Assembly (NCBI GenBank): GCA_900753315.1 | Contig: CAADYP010000002.1 | Location: 1-57,058 of the forward strand | Reading direction: 5' to 3' | DNA: 57,058 nt | Source of the DNA: Clostridia bacterium | Lineage (GTDB): Bacteria; Bacillota; Clostridia; Christensenellales; UBA1242 | Shown: piece after piece, positions 25,320 to 34,454 of the stretch | Position numbering within the stretch: position 1 is the stretch's first letter | Layout of the letters: each line of letters opens with the position of its first letter | The notes under the pieces: model-generated | Databases searched by the model: none | What the model was told of the DNA's origin: nothing | What the model saw: the letters and a program-made list of their open reading frames with translations, nothing else | Position numbers and translations under genes: made by a program

Positions 25320-27422
25320 TCACTTTCTTTTAAAACAATCTTTTGTGCACCCATCACAACTTGCACAGCATCGCTTTTTCTTTAAATGTTTTGAAAGCAA
25401 AACAACACTTAACAAAATCAAACACAATGTGACAATCACCAAAAATGGTTTTAGAAAACCAAAAACTTCAAATGCAAAAGCAATGTTGTAAAACACAAAT
25501 GACACGACATATGCAGAGAAAAGTTGAATTGCAATGCTAATAAGAGTCCATTTTCTGCCTATTTCTTGCAAGAGCATTGAAATTGATGCCACACAAGGCG
25601 TGTATAGCAAACAGAAAACCATAAAAGACAAAACACTTGCTTTTGAAGCAAAATAAACGACACTTGTCGAAAGCAAAATAGAATTTGAAATAAGTTTTGT
25701 AGCACTAGCATCAATTCCATTAAACATCGCGATTGATGAGACAACAACCTCCTTTGCAACAAGTCCGGCCAATAGTGAAGATACTATTGCCCAATTCCCA
25801 AAACCGAGCGGAGAAAATGCTGGTGCAAGAAATTTTCCAATGCTTTCAAGCATGCTCACACTACCATCATCTGGCGCATATGAAAATTTGAATGAAAATG
25901 ACGACAGAATCCAAATGATAACATTCATTGAAACCATAACAGAGCCAACTTTAATCAAAAACACTTTCAGGTTTTTCCATAAAATTAAGCCGACACGCTT
26001 TAAAGATGTCATTCTATATGGTGGAAATTCCAAAATAAAGGTTTGCTTTTTGCTTTTCAAAACTGTCATATCCAAAATCTTTGATATAACGATTGCGACA
26101 ACAACACCCAAAAGATAAAGACCTAAAATACAAAAAATGTTTTTTGCACCGAAAAAAGCCCCGCCCAAGACCGTATAAATTGGTATTTTTGCCGAGCAAC
26201 TCATGTAAGGGCACAAAATGGCCGTCTTGATTTTTGCATTTTTGTCTTCCATATTTCGAGAAGTCATGATTGCAGTTGTTGAGCACCCGAAACCCATCAG
26301 TAATGTGTAAACACTTTTCCCTGAAAGCCCAATCCTGCCCAAAATATCTTCAAAGATGAAAGCAATTCTTGACATATATCCGCTGTCTTCTAAAATTGAT
26401 AAAAAGAAGAATAACAAAACGACTTGTGGCAAAAAAGTAAGAACTGTTCCCACACCACCAAAAATTGCAACATTGAAAAGGTCATAAATCCATGATTGCC
26501 CAAAACTTTTTTCTATCAAACCCAAGATTGGTTTTGTCACGACTTGCAACAAATCCCCCAACTGGTCGGACAAAAAAGCACCAACAGAGAAAAATGTCAA
26601 ATAAAAAATTGCAGACAAAACAATCAAAAACATTGGAAATGCTAGCCATTTGTTTAGCACAATTTTGTCAAATTTGCTCTTTCCATAAACAGCTTTTGTG
26701 CGAATTGTACACTCTTTCAAAATTTGGTCAATAAATTGATAGCGCAACCCACTCAAAATTTCGATGCTGTTTTGTGGCACTGACTTGTTTACACTTTCAA
26801 AATTCACTCCCAACTTTTGAAAATATTTTTCATCTTTTTCATATGCCTTGACTTTGAAGAAATTTGTGTCCTCGTTGCCATTGCTTTGCATAGGCACATT
26901 CCCATCAAAATCAATTTTTCCCAAATATGGAAGATTTGCGACCTTCTTCTTGTTCGTCAAACATTTTTTCAATTCATCAACATTAACTTTTTTCTCGGCA
27001 TTTATTCCAACAACATCAACTCCCAACATTTTTGACATTTTTTGGTAATCTATTTTGTAGATAGGACGCTTGTCAATCTCGTTTATCGCAACAACCACAT
27101 CACACCCTTTTTCCAACAAACAAAGCGTCAAATAAAGATTTCGTTGGAGATTGTTTTGGTCGCAAATATTTATTATTTTTTTGTCAGATTTTTCAAAGAT
27201 TGTGTCAACCGCCACCTTTTCTTCAAAAGAAAGTGGGCACAGAGAATAAATCCCAGGCGTATCCACAATAGAAAACTCTTTCCCCTGAAAAACAAAACTT
27301 TTTTCTTTGTTCTCAACAGTTACGCCATGCCAATTTCCAACATGTTCTGTCGAGCGAGTAAGAGAATTGAAGAGTGTGGTTTTCCCAGCATTTGGATTGC
27401 CCACCAACAAAATTTCATTCAT
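25320..27422 (-). CDS. feoB: Ferrous iron transporter FeoB
   Basis: 700 residues. The N-terminal G domain has GNPNAGKTT (8-16), DTPG and NEID, followed by the helical spacer and the Gate-type membrane domain with about 8 helices (GFGCSTTAIMTSR; LLYTPCVASISML). Imports Fe2+ across the inner membrane under anoxic conditions. The C-terminus ends in a Cys-rich cytosolic tail (CCASCDGCTKDCF), which may bind metal or an Fe-S cluster like FeoC. Overlaps feoA by 8 bases. Confidence 0.96.
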   Translation of the reverse strand: MNEILLVGNPNAGKTTLFNSLTRSTEHVGNWHGVTVENKEKSFVFQGKEFSIVDTPGIYSLCPLSFEEKVAVDTIFEKSDKKIINICDQNNLQRNLYLTLCLLEKGCDVVVAINEIDKRPIYKIDYQKMSKMLGVDVVGINAEKKVNVDELKKCLTNKKKVANLPYLGKIDFDGNVPMQSNGNEDTNFFKVKAYEKDEKYFQKLGVNFESVNKSVPQNSIEILSGLRYQFIDQILKECTIRTKAVYGKSKFDKIVLNKWLAFPMFLIVLSAIFYLTFFSVGAFLSDQLGDLLQVVTKPILGLIEKSFGQSWIYDLFNVAIFGGVGTVLTFLPQVVLLFFFLSILEDSGYMSRIAFIFEDILGRIGLSGKSVYTLLMGFGCSTTAIMTSRNMEDKNAKIKTAILCPYMSCSAKIPIYTVLGGAFFGAKNIFCILGLYLLGVVVAIVISKILDMTVLKSKKQTFILEFPPYRMTSLKRVGLILWKNLKVFLIKVGSVMVSMNVIIWILSSFSFKFSYAPDDGSVSMLESIGKFLAPAFSPLGFGNWAIVSSLLAGLVAKEVVVSSIAMFNGIDASATKLISNSILLSTSVVYFASKASVLSFMVFCLLYTPCVASISMLLQEIGRKWTLISIAIQLFSAYVVSFVFYNIAFAFEVFGFLKPFLVIVTLCLILLSVVLLSKHLKKKRCCASCDGCTKDCFKRK

Positions 27423-27645
27423 CTTGCACCTGCACTTTTGAAAGCAAACTTGCTCTCACACTCAACAAATATCCTCGCAGTTGCACAAGAAAAACTTTCT
27501 TCTGCAGTGAAGTAAAAAGAATTTTTATTTTCTCTCCCTTTGCAAAACCAAGTTCCAAAAAACGCCTTAAAACTGCATCATAATTTTCTGCAAAACCTAC
27601 AATTTTGTATGTTTTGTTTGTTTTTGCCTTATCCAAAGTTATCAT
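27415..27645 (-). CDS. feoA: Ferrous iron transport accessory protein FeoA
   Basis: 76 residues with an SH3-like FeoA fold (KIVGFAENYDAVLRRFLELGFAKGEKI ... VQLRGYLLSVRASLLSKV). Binds FeoB and is needed for full transport. First gene of the feoAB operon. No Shine-Dalgarno is present before the ATG, and no clear Fur box is seen. Confidence 0.92.
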   Translation of the reverse strand: MITLDKAKTNKTYKIVGFAENYDAVLRRFLELGFAKGEKIKILFTSLQKKVFLVQLRGYLLSVRASLLSKVQVQDE

Positions 27646-27653
27646 ACAATAAA

Positions 27654-27682
27654 TTTATGGACGAGCATAAAAATATATTCAA
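27654..27682 (-). promoter_or_regulatory. Promoter of feoAB, candidate leaderless start
   Basis: Minus-strand TTGAAT (27677-27682), 17 nt, CATAAA (27654-27659), then 8 nt to the feoA ATG with no ribosome site. Confidence 0.5.
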
Positions 27683-27721
27683 AAAAATATACACATTTTT
27701 CTATCAATAGTGCAAAAATAT

Positions 27722-27750
27722 TTGGACTCTACAAAATGTTGTGGTATACT
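27722..27750 (+). promoter_or_regulatory. Promoter of nrdR
   Basis: TTGGAC (27722-27727), 17 nt, TATACT (27745-27750). Confidence 0.65.
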
Positions 27751-27775
27751 AGCAATGATTAAAGGAGAAAAACCA

Positions 27776-28219
27776 ATGAAATGTATTTATTGCGGATGCG
27801 AAGAAAGCAAAGTTTTGGATTCTAGAAGCACAGACGAATCAAATTCTATCAGAAGAAGAAGAGAATGTCTCAACTGCGGAAGAAGATTTACTACATATGA
27901 AACAGTCGAAACTGTGCCAATTTTGGTCGTAAAGAAAGACGGCAGTCGCCAACCTTTCAATATTGAAAAAATCAAATGCGGAATGATTAAGGCTTGTGAA
28001 AAACGCCCAGTATCAATCGCACAAATTGATGCCATGGCAGAGGATATTGAAAAACAAATTCAAAACTCTCTTAAACAAGAAATTTCATCACAAGAAATTG
28101 GTGAAATGATTATGGAAAAACTTAAAGCAGTTGACGAAATTGCATATGTTAGATTTGCATCTGTTTACCGTCAATTTAAAGATGTAACAAACTTCATCAA
28201 ACTCATCACAGAAATGTAA
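27776..28219 (+). CDS. nrdR: Transcriptional repressor NrdR
   Basis: 147 residues from the ATG at 27776 (AAAGGAG upstream). An N-terminal zinc ribbon (CIYCGCEESKVLDSR ... ECLNCGRRFTTYE) is followed by an ATP-cone domain. It senses ATP/dATP and represses ribonucleotide reductase genes at NrdR boxes. It is transcribed alone, the only host plus-strand gene in this stretch, with its own promoter and terminator. Confidence 0.96.
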   Translation: MKCIYCGCEESKVLDSRSTDESNSIRRRRECLNCGRRFTTYETVETVPILVVKKDGSRQPFNIEKIKCGMIKACEKRPVSIAQIDAMAEDIEKQIQNSLKQEISSQEIGEMIMEKLKAVDEIAYVRFASVYRQFKDVTNFIKLITEM

Positions 28220-28249
28220 TTTCTATACCATCAAATTCAATTTAAAAAA

Positions 28250-28278
28250 AATAACAGGGCTTCTGTTATTTTTTTTCT
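28250..28278 (+). terminator. Terminator of nrdR
   Basis: AATAACAG / CTGTTATT stem followed by T8. Confidence 0.85.
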
Positions 28279-28304
28279 TTTTCAATGTTGTTTGGATTAT
28301 GTTT

Positions 28305-28601
28305 TTATTTGTCCTTTTTCTTTGAATTTGTTCCCATAATGTAAGGCTGATTTGGATTTGCATTTGCAAAAAGTTCCACTAAAACAGCATCTTCGCCAAC
28401 CTTCACAATTTGAGAAACGCCAATAAAGAGTTCCATACCACCTTTAAAAACATTCCAAAAGTTTTTCTCTCCTGGCACAACTACTCCAAGCATACAACCA
28501 TTTTCAAGGTTAAACACAACATCAACAATATGCCCGAGTCGCCTGCCATCAACGACATTGACCACTTCTTTGCATCGCAATTCCAAAAATGAAGTTTCCA
28601 T
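28305..28601 (-). CDS. ymxH: YlmC/YmxH family PRC-barrel sporulation protein
   Basis: 98 residues with a PRC-barrel fold (LRCKEVVNVVDGRRLGHIVDVVFN ... LGVVVPGEKNFW ... IGVSQIVKVGEDAVLVEL), as in the YlmC/YmxH family found next to sigma genes in spore formers. It lies downstream of sigG on the same strand. No Shine-Dalgarno precedes the ATG. GAATG and CATAAAT 16 nt apart upstream loosely resemble a forespore sigma promoter. Molecular role unknown. Confidence 0.85.
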   Translation of the reverse strand: METSFLELRCKEVVNVVDGRRLGHIVDVVFNLENGCMLGVVVPGEKNFWNVFKGGMELFIGVSQIVKVGEDAVLVELFANANPNQPYIMGTNSKKKDK

Positions 28602-28653
28602 GTGATAATTTATGTCACATTTTGGCGAAACATTCTAAAAATCACTCAAAAAT

Positions 28654-29427
28654 TTATTCAATAAAAGTTTTTATCATTTTCAAAGCATTCTTTTCAAGCC
28701 TTGACACTTGCGCTTGTGAAATTCCAACCTCTTCACTCACTTCCATTTGTGTTTTTCCGACATAATAACGCATAAGCAAAATTTCTTTTTCTCTTTCAGA
28801 CAAATTTTTGATTGCGTCATTCAATGACAACTTTTCCAAAATGTTTTCATCACAATTTTTGTCATCTGATATTTGATCCATTATCCTTATGGTTTCATTT
28901 CCATCATTATAAATCGGCTCACTCAAAGAAACGGTTTCGCTTATTGCATCAAGGGCAAAAGTAACTTCGCTCAAAGGCATATCGAGCATGTTTGCAATTT
29001 GTTCCAAAGTTGGTTCTGCATTGTTTTCTTTTATATAATGTTCCTTCGCTTGCAAAGCCTTATAAGCGGTGTCTCTTATAGAACGACTTACTCTAACCGA
29101 ATTGTTATCTCGCAAAAAACGGCGTATTTCTCCAACAATCATCGGCACAGCATAAGTAGAAAATCTGACATTCAATGTTTCATCAAAATTGTCAATCGCT
29201 TTCAAAAGCCCAACACACCCCACCTGAAACATATCATCAGCCTTGTCACAATGCCCAGAAAAACGCTGAACAACCGACAAGACAAGGCGCAAATTTGCAA
29301 CAACAAATTTGTCTCGTGCAAACTCATCACCTTGCTTAACTTTCTTCAAAAGTTCCATAACTTCTGCATTCTTCAGTTTTGGCAAATTGGCAGTGTTAAC
29401 TCCAGAAATAACAACTCTGTTTGACAT
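28654..29427 (-). CDS. sigG: RNA polymerase sigma-G factor (late forespore)
   Basis: 257 residues with regions 1.2-4.2 of the sigma-70 family. The N-terminus RVVISGVNTANLPKL with the following ELL segment is typical of sigma-G, and region 2 (DDMFQVGCVGLLKAIDNFD) and region 4 (SQAQVSRLEKNAL) are complete. Directs late forespore transcription after engulfment. It follows sigE as in Bacilli and Clostridia; GGAGAGGG precedes the ATG. Confidence 0.95.
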   Translation of the reverse strand: MSNRVVISGVNTANLPKLKNAEVMELLKKVKQGDEFARDKFVVANLRLVLSVVQRFSGHCDKADDMFQVGCVGLLKAIDNFDETLNVRFSTYAVPMIVGEIRRFLRDNNSVRVSRSIRDTAYKALQAKEHYIKENNAEPTLEQIANMLDMPLSEVTFALDAISETVSLSEPIYNDGNETIRIMDQISDDKNCDENILEKLSLNDAIKNLSEREKEILLMRYYVGKTQMEVSEEVGISQAQVSRLEKNALKMIKTFIE

Positions 29428-29519
29428 AACCCTCTCCTATTTTTTGATAGAGTTATCTTTTCCATGAGTTGCAAAAGTATGCGTCATACAAAAAAATGGC
29501 TCGTTTTTGACAAAGAAAG

Positions 29520-30248
29520 TCAAATTTCTCCAACCTTCTCCAATTTTTTACGCAATTTTGATAGAATTTTCTTTTCAATTCTCGAAATATAACTTTGACT
29601 TATTCCCATCATATCTGCAACTTCTTTTTGTGTTTTCTCTTCATTTCCAGCAAGGCCAAAACGCAAAAACATTATTGTTTGCTCTCTGCTGTCAAGTTTT
29701 GATATTACATTCATCAAAATTTGTTTTTCTGCCGAAGTTTCGATGTTTTTTGACACGCACCCTTCATCAATAGAAATTATGTCTGCCAACAGAAGTTCAT
29801 TGCCTTCGCCATCTGACGAAAGTGGCTCATCAAGAGAAACTTCATTTTTTATGCGAGTGTTTTTGCGCAACTGCATCAAAATTTCGTTTTCAATACATCT
29901 TGACGCATATGTGGCAAGTTTGATATTTTTGTCAACACTATAAGTTTTCACTGCCTTAATAAGACCAATCGCACCGATAGATATCAAATCTTCAAGTTCA
30001 ATCCCGGACGTTTCAAATTTTTTTGCAATATAAACCACAAGTCGCAAATTGTGCTCAACCAGTTTGTCTCGAGCAGATAAATTTCCATTTTTAACTTCGT
30101 CCAAAAGCAACAACTCTTCACTTGCGTCAAGTGGTTGTGGCAAAGCTTTGTTTCCACAAACATAGCACATTATGTTTTCAGCACTTTTGCTATCTTCTCG
30201 ATTTAATATCTTCCAAAGCAACAATTTGATTTTAATAAAAAAATTCAT
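29520..30248 (-). CDS. sigE: RNA polymerase sigma-E factor (early mother cell), as pro-protein
   Basis: 242 residues. The hydrophobic, basic N-terminus (MNFFIKIKLLLWKILNRED) is the pro-sequence that SpoIIGA removes; regions 2 (LEDLISIGAIGLIKAVKTY) and 4 (SQSYISRIEKKIL) follow. Drives early mother-cell transcription. It lies 12 nt downstream of spoIIGA, the conserved spoIIG arrangement. Confidence 0.95.
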   Translation of the reverse strand: MNFFIKIKLLLWKILNREDSKSAENIMCYVCGNKALPQPLDASEELLLLDEVKNGNLSARDKLVEHNLRLVVYIAKKFETSGIELEDLISIGAIGLIKAVKTYSVDKNIKLATYASRCIENEILMQLRKNTRIKNEVSLDEPLSSDGEGNELLLADIISIDEGCVSKNIETSAEKQILMNVISKLDSREQTIMFLRFGLAGNEEKTQKEVADMMGISQSYISRIEKKILSKLRKKLEKVGEI

Positions 30249-30260
30249 ATACTTCTCCTT

Positions 30261-31058
30261 TTATGCGATGTTGTTATGCAAAATCATGTCACTTCCAAAT
30301 GCTTGATTGAAATTTTGCAATGACAACCCCAGCATAACATTCTCAAAAATCTTGTCGCCAACTGCCATTTTGTCAATTTCAAAAACCAAAATTTGGCTGT
30401 CAAAATTGAGTGTCTTGAAATTTATGAAATGTGCAAACTTTATTTCTTTTATCTTTTTTGTTTTCATCAAAACATCGCTCAATTCAATCTGTTTGAAAAT
30501 AGAAGAAAAAACTTTAAAATTGACAAGACTGACAGGTTTTGCAGATAGTGGATCATAGAGTAAATTGCCACTGTCCAAAAAGCCTTTGCACATTGTTTTT
30601 GTGCCATTTACATCAATTTCAACATCATAACAAAAACTTTCAACGCTTCTTTTGCGTTTGTATCTTGAAAGCAAAAATTTGATAACGAAAAAGACCAGCA
30701 CAATCACTGCCAAGACAATCAAAAGTGATTTTATGCCAAAAAATTTTTCAAAAAAGAAACATGCTCCACCATAAACAAACAGTGAAACAAAATAACTGCA
30801 AAACAAATGCAAAAATTTTTTTATTGTTGAAAACTTGAAAGATATACAAACACTTATCAAAACCACACCAATTTCTGCCAAAAAATAGCCTAATTTTGAC
30901 ATAAAAAAGACTGGGAGCACAACTGTCAGCCCCGCCCCAAAAAACGCCGACAAAAAGAAAAGTCGTCCTTGTTCTTTTGAAAGAAGCGATGTCGTCTTTA
31001 AAACAATCAAATTTATGAGCAGATTTTCCAAAAGCACATATTCGATGATTATTTTCAT
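30261..31058 (-). CDS. spoIIGA: Sporulation sigma-E processing peptidase SpoIIGA
   Basis: 265 residues from the ATG at 31056-31058 (GAGG upstream; a GTG two codons earlier overlaps that site). Five N-terminal membrane segments, then a cytosolic aspartic-protease domain with GFLDSGNLLYDP carrying the catalytic Asp. Cleaves pro-sigma-E on a signal from SpoIIR (gene at 51533). First gene of the spoIIGA-sigE pair. Confidence 0.92.
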   Translation of the reverse strand: MKIIIEYVLLENLLINLIVLKTTSLLSKEQGRLFFLSAFFGAGLTVVLPVFFMSKLGYFLAEIGVVLISVCISFKFSTIKKFLHLFCSYFVSLFVYGGACFFFEKFFGIKSLLIVLAVIVLVFFVIKFLLSRYKRKRSVESFCYDVEIDVNGTKTMCKGFLDSGNLLYDPLSAKPVSLVNFKVFSSIFKQIELSDVLMKTKKIKEIKFAHFINFKTLNFDSQILVFEIDKMAVGDKIFENVMLGLSLQNFNQAFGSDMILHNNIA

Positions 31059-31116
31059 TTCCACCTCATTTCCATTTTATTTCAAAGCAAACATTTTAAT
31101 ATAATAAAAAAATAAA

Positions 31117-31143
31117 AAAAAGAGAGTAAAAAACTCTCTTTTT
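31117..31143. terminator. Terminator after the zinc-ribbon membrane protein gene
   Basis: AAAAGAGAG / CTCTCTTTTT stem with 7-nt loop; symmetrical, so it could work on either strand. Confidence 0.75.
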
Positions 31144-31169
31144 GTCATATTATTATGAATGAAAATTTA

Positions 31170-31805
31170 CTACTCTATATTTTCTCCACATTCTGGACAG
31201 AATTTTGTTTTTTTATCAAGTTTAGTTCCACACTTTTTGCAAACAACTTCTTTTTTCAATACTTGCCCACAATCTGGACAAAATTTTGCAGTTTTCTTAA
31301 CTTCTGCCTTACAATTTGGATAAACTGATGCTGTTTTTGTTCCTTTTGCAGTGGATATTGCATCTGTGATTGGTTCTGAAATGCTTTCAACAACAGGTTT
31401 TGCAATTTGCTTTACTGCCTCTCCAACATCTGGAGCAATATCTTTAGATACGATTTTTACACCGTCTCCAACAACTGGCAAAGCCGAACTTACTCCAAAT
31501 GCCATGAGTTCTCTTCTGTGTGCCATAATAAACATAGAAAGTGAAACACCTCCGCACATCATACCAAACACTCCACACAAAGCAAATCCTCCAAAAATCA
31601 AACTTGAACCTTTACTACTCAGTTCAGACCAATTTGGGTCGCTCATACTTGTGTTTGCAAGTGCAAAGCCTTTAACAACAAGCGGAATGCCCACTACAAA
31701 TCCAACAATCGCAAGCGCAAGAAAAACATATCCCAAGGTCATAAAGAATTTTTTACCTCTTTGATGTGTTTCTTCATTTACATATTTTCCATTAAGTTCT
31801 GTCAT
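31170..31805 (-). CDS. Membrane protein with C-terminal double zinc ribbon
   Basis: 211 residues with two membrane segments (about 20-48 and 68-95), a helical linker, then two zinc-ribbon units. The second is complete (CKKCGTKLDKKTKFCPECG). The first has lost one cysteine (YPNCKAEVKKTAKFCPDCG, Tyr in place of Cys), so it may bind zinc poorly or not at all. TAAAGGAG precedes the ATG. Function unknown; such proteins are common near division genes in Clostridia. Confidence 0.75.
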   Translation of the reverse strand: MTELNGKYVNEETHQRGKKFFMTLGYVFLALAIVGFVVGIPLVVKGFALANTSMSDPNWSELSSKGSSLIFGGFALCGVFGMMCGGVSLSMFIMAHRRELMAFGVSSALPVVGDGVKIVSKDIAPDVGEAVKQIAKPVVESISEPITDAISTAKGTKTASVYPNCKAEVKKTAKFCPDCGQVLKKEVVCKKCGTKLDKKTKFCPECGENIE

Positions 31806-31850
31806 TTAAAACTCCTTTAATTTTCTATTTTTCTTTTATAAATAAAGTGA

Positions 31851-31876
31851 AAAACAACCATTTTGCTGGTTGTTTT
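31851..31876 (-). terminator. Terminator of ftsZ
   Basis: AAAACAACCA / TGGTTGTTTT stem, 5 nt after the ftsZ stop on the minus strand. Confidence 0.8.
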
Positions 31877-31880
31877 TATC

Positions 31881-33059
31881 TTATTTTCTGTTTTTGTTTC
31901 TAATTTTTTCAATCCATGGTGGAATTGAATTGATGTTTGGATTTACATCAACTCTTGAAGTAGATTCATTTGTTTCAACTCTAACTTCTTTTTGAGAGTT
32001 GTTCATTTGTGCTTGTGGGTTGTATCCAAATGGGTTGAAACCAGCAAATTGGTCTTTTGGTTTTTCTTCAACTTTTGGTTCTTCTTCCGTCTTTTCGCTT
32101 TCTTCGCTCTCTTCTGGAGTTTTGAAACCTGTTGCAATGATTGTGATTTCAACTTCATCTCTCATGTCAGGGTCAATGCTGCTTCCAAAAATAAGGTTAC
32201 AGTTAGGGTCGATAACTTCTCTAACCATGTTTGCAGCTTCTGTAACTTCTCTCAAAGTGATGTCGTTTCCGCCTTTGATGTTGAGAACAACACCAGTAGC
32301 ACCTTCAATAGTTGTTTCAATAAGTGGAGAAGCAACTGCTTGACGAACGGCTTCCAAAGTTTTATTGTCGCCTTTTCCACGGCCGATACCCATGTGAGCA
32401 ACGCCACGATTTTTCATGATTGTTTCAATGTCAGCAAAGTCAAGGTTAATCATTCCAGGGAAGACAATCAAGTCAGAAATACCTTGAATACCTTGTCTCA
32501 AAACATCATCTGCATATCTAAATGCATCAACCAAAGTTGTCTTTTCAGGCAAGATTGTAAGAAGTCTCTCGTTTGGAATAATAACAATTGTATCGACATA
32601 TTTTCTAAGTTCTGCAATGCCCATTTCAGCATTTTTCATTCTTGTTTTTCCTTCAAACAAAAATGGCTTTGTCACAATACCTACTGTCAAAATGCCAAGT
32701 TCTTTTGCAATTTGTGCAATAACAGGAGCAGCACCAGTTCCAGTTCCTCCTCCCATTCCAGCAGTGATAAACACCATATCAGAACCTTTCAAAATTTCAG
32801 TAAGAGAAGACTTGCTTTCTTCTGCTGCTTTTCTACCTACTTCAGGAACAGCTCCAGCTCCCTTTCCACCAGTAAGTCTTGCACCAATTTGCAATCTTTT
32901 TTCTGCTTTTGAGATTTTGAGTGCTTGTTCATCAGTGTTGATAGCAACAAATTCAGCAGATGAAACATTTGCATCAATCATACGATTTACTGCATTGCTT
33001 CCGCCGCCGCCTACACCAAGAACTTTAATCTTTACAACAGAATTTGAATTGTTTTCCAT
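31881..33059 (-). CDS. ftsZ: Cell division protein FtsZ
   Basis: 392 residues, tubulin-like GTPase forming the Z ring. The signature GGGTGTGAAPVIA (about 105), the T7-loop region (NLDFADI) and a disordered Glu/Pro-rich linker (about 320-370) are followed by the conserved C-terminal peptide IPPWIEKIRNKN that binds FtsA and other partners. AAGGAG precedes the ATG. Lies 93 nt downstream of ftsA on the same strand. Confidence 0.97.
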   Translation of the reverse strand: MENNSNSVVKIKVLGVGGGGSNAVNRMIDANVSSAEFVAINTDEQALKISKAEKRLQIGARLTGGKGAGAVPEVGRKAAEESKSSLTEILKGSDMVFITAGMGGGTGTGAAPVIAQIAKELGILTVGIVTKPFLFEGKTRMKNAEMGIAELRKYVDTIVIIPNERLLTILPEKTTLVDAFRYADDVLRQGIQGISDLIVFPGMINLDFADIETIMKNRGVAHMGIGRGKGDNKTLEAVRQAVASPLIETTIEGATGVVLNIKGGNDITLREVTEAANMVREVIDPNCNLIFGSSIDPDMRDEVEITIIATGFKTPEESEESEKTEEEPKVEEKPKDQFAGFNPFGYNPQAQMNNSQKEVRVETNESTSRVDVNPNINSIPPWIEKIRNKNRK

Positions 33060-33152
33060 AAGAAACTCCTTAAATTTATTTTTATTTTACTGCAAAATCC
33101 AATTTTTTGCAAGAATTTTAATATACTTTAAATGTATTTTTATGTAATTTTG

Positions 33153-34271
33153 TCAGTTTTCAGCAATCGCCTTGCTCAAAAGCCCCAACATACTTGCATT
33201 TTCAGGCTTGTCCATTGCAGGAATTGGTGGAACTCCATAAGAGATGTTTCTGCCAATACACTTCGCAAAGAAATCTTTTCCACCCTTGATTTTGCAAACA
33301 CCAGCACCACAAAGATAGATTGGATAATATGGCACATATTCTTTTGCAAACAATCTGATACATTCGTTGACAGTGTTAGCAATAAGTTCAAGTCTATAGC
33401 AAACTGCTTCATTTGCAAAGTTGAGTGGAATTTTCACAACTCTGCCACCAAAAGTGACAAGTTCATAAAAATCTTCGTCTCCACCTTTGAGAGAAAGGAC
33501 AATTTCTTTCTTCAAATTTCTTGCATCATTGTAAGCAATTCCACAAGCCTCGCTCAAATCACTTGTGACATAAGAGCCACCCATTGAAAATGAAGTCAAG
33601 TTTGTAAGTCCATCACCTTTGACAAATGCCACACTTGTCGAACGTGCCCCAACATCAATAACAATGCAAGTGCGCTCTCTTTCTTCTTTTTCCAAGATAA
33701 GCATAGCTTCACAAAGCGGTTCGCTCAAATACTCAACTTGTTCAATACCTATTCTTGTCCAAATCTTGTTGAAGGTTTGAATAAATGAAGTTTGTGCCAA
33801 AACAATTGACATCTCGGCAGCAATTTTTGTTGCTTTAAGTTTGATTGGGTCATTTGTTTTGCGATTGTCATCCAAAGTGAAATAAATTGGATTTACGGAC
33901 AAAATTTCCATATCTTCGACATCAATTTTTTCTGAAACATTTGCAGAAATTTGTGCCAAGTCAGCAGATTTGATGGTTTTTTTGTGTCTAAAAATAATTT
34001 GTTCTTTTGCAGAAGTAACCTTTGAAAATTCAGCAGGCACTCCAACATAAATTTTTTCGATTTTTTTCTTGTAAACTGATTGGATTTGCGCAAACAAAGA
34101 CATCACAGCATCTTCCAAAAGTGATTTTTCAACAAACTCACCTTCAAAAAATCCTGCATACTCAACAGTAGCTTTCGCTTTGATGTTGAAAATCCCGTTG
34201 ACACCCTTTTGTGCAACAACACATGATAGTTTTGAAGACCCAATTTCTACTACTGTTACATCTTTTGCCAT
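33153..34271 (-). CDS. ftsA: FtsA-like cell division actin homologue, lacking the usual C-terminal tail
   Basis: 372 residues of the actin/Hsp70 fold: phosphate-1 motif VEIGSSKLSC, an SHS2-like 1C domain (KIYVGVPAEF ... EQIIF), phosphate-2 VIDVGARSTSVAF and adenosine motif LCGAGVCKIKGG. It is divergent, but the position next to ftsZ fits FtsA. It stops at SMLGLLSKAIAEN, where other FtsA proteins continue with a linker and an amphipathic membrane-targeting helix. GAGGG precedes the ATG. How it reaches the membrane is unclear. Confidence 0.85.
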   Translation of the reverse strand: MAKDVTVVEIGSSKLSCVVAQKGVNGIFNIKAKATVEYAGFFEGEFVEKSLLEDAVMSLFAQIQSVYKKKIEKIYVGVPAEFSKVTSAKEQIIFRHKKTIKSADLAQISANVSEKIDVEDMEILSVNPIYFTLDDNRKTNDPIKLKATKIAAEMSIVLAQTSFIQTFNKIWTRIGIEQVEYLSEPLCEAMLILEKEERERTCIVIDVGARSTSVAFVKGDGLTNLTSFSMGGSYVTSDLSEACGIAYNDARNLKKEIVLSLKGGDEDFYELVTFGGRVVKIPLNFANEAVCYRLELIANTVNECIRLFAKEYVPYYPIYLCGAGVCKIKGGKDFFAKCIGRNISYGVPPIPAMDKPENASMLGLLSKAIAEN

Positions 34272-34454
34272 AAAACCCTCATAATTCTATGTTTAGTTTA
34301 TACATTTTTAGACAAAAAGTCAAATAAAAACACCATTTTATTCATAAAAATTTAGTTTTTTTTATAATTATGCATAAAGTTTCAAGTTGCAAATATTTAA
34401 AAATTTATGTGTTTTCACTCTGTCAAAACTTGCCCATATGTTTCAAAAATAAGC

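Noticed and set aside
27646..27720. Fur box upstream of feoA
   Set aside because: The region is simply AT-rich; no 19-bp palindrome matching the Fur consensus could be read.
29507..29773. 88-residue plus-strand frame over sigE
   Set aside because: Reverse shadow of sigE; Phe/Gln-rich and without start signals.
31992..32912. 306-residue frame antisense to ftsZ
   Set aside because: Cys/Ser/Phe-rich translation typical of the reverse frame of an AT-rich conserved gene; ftsZ is certain.
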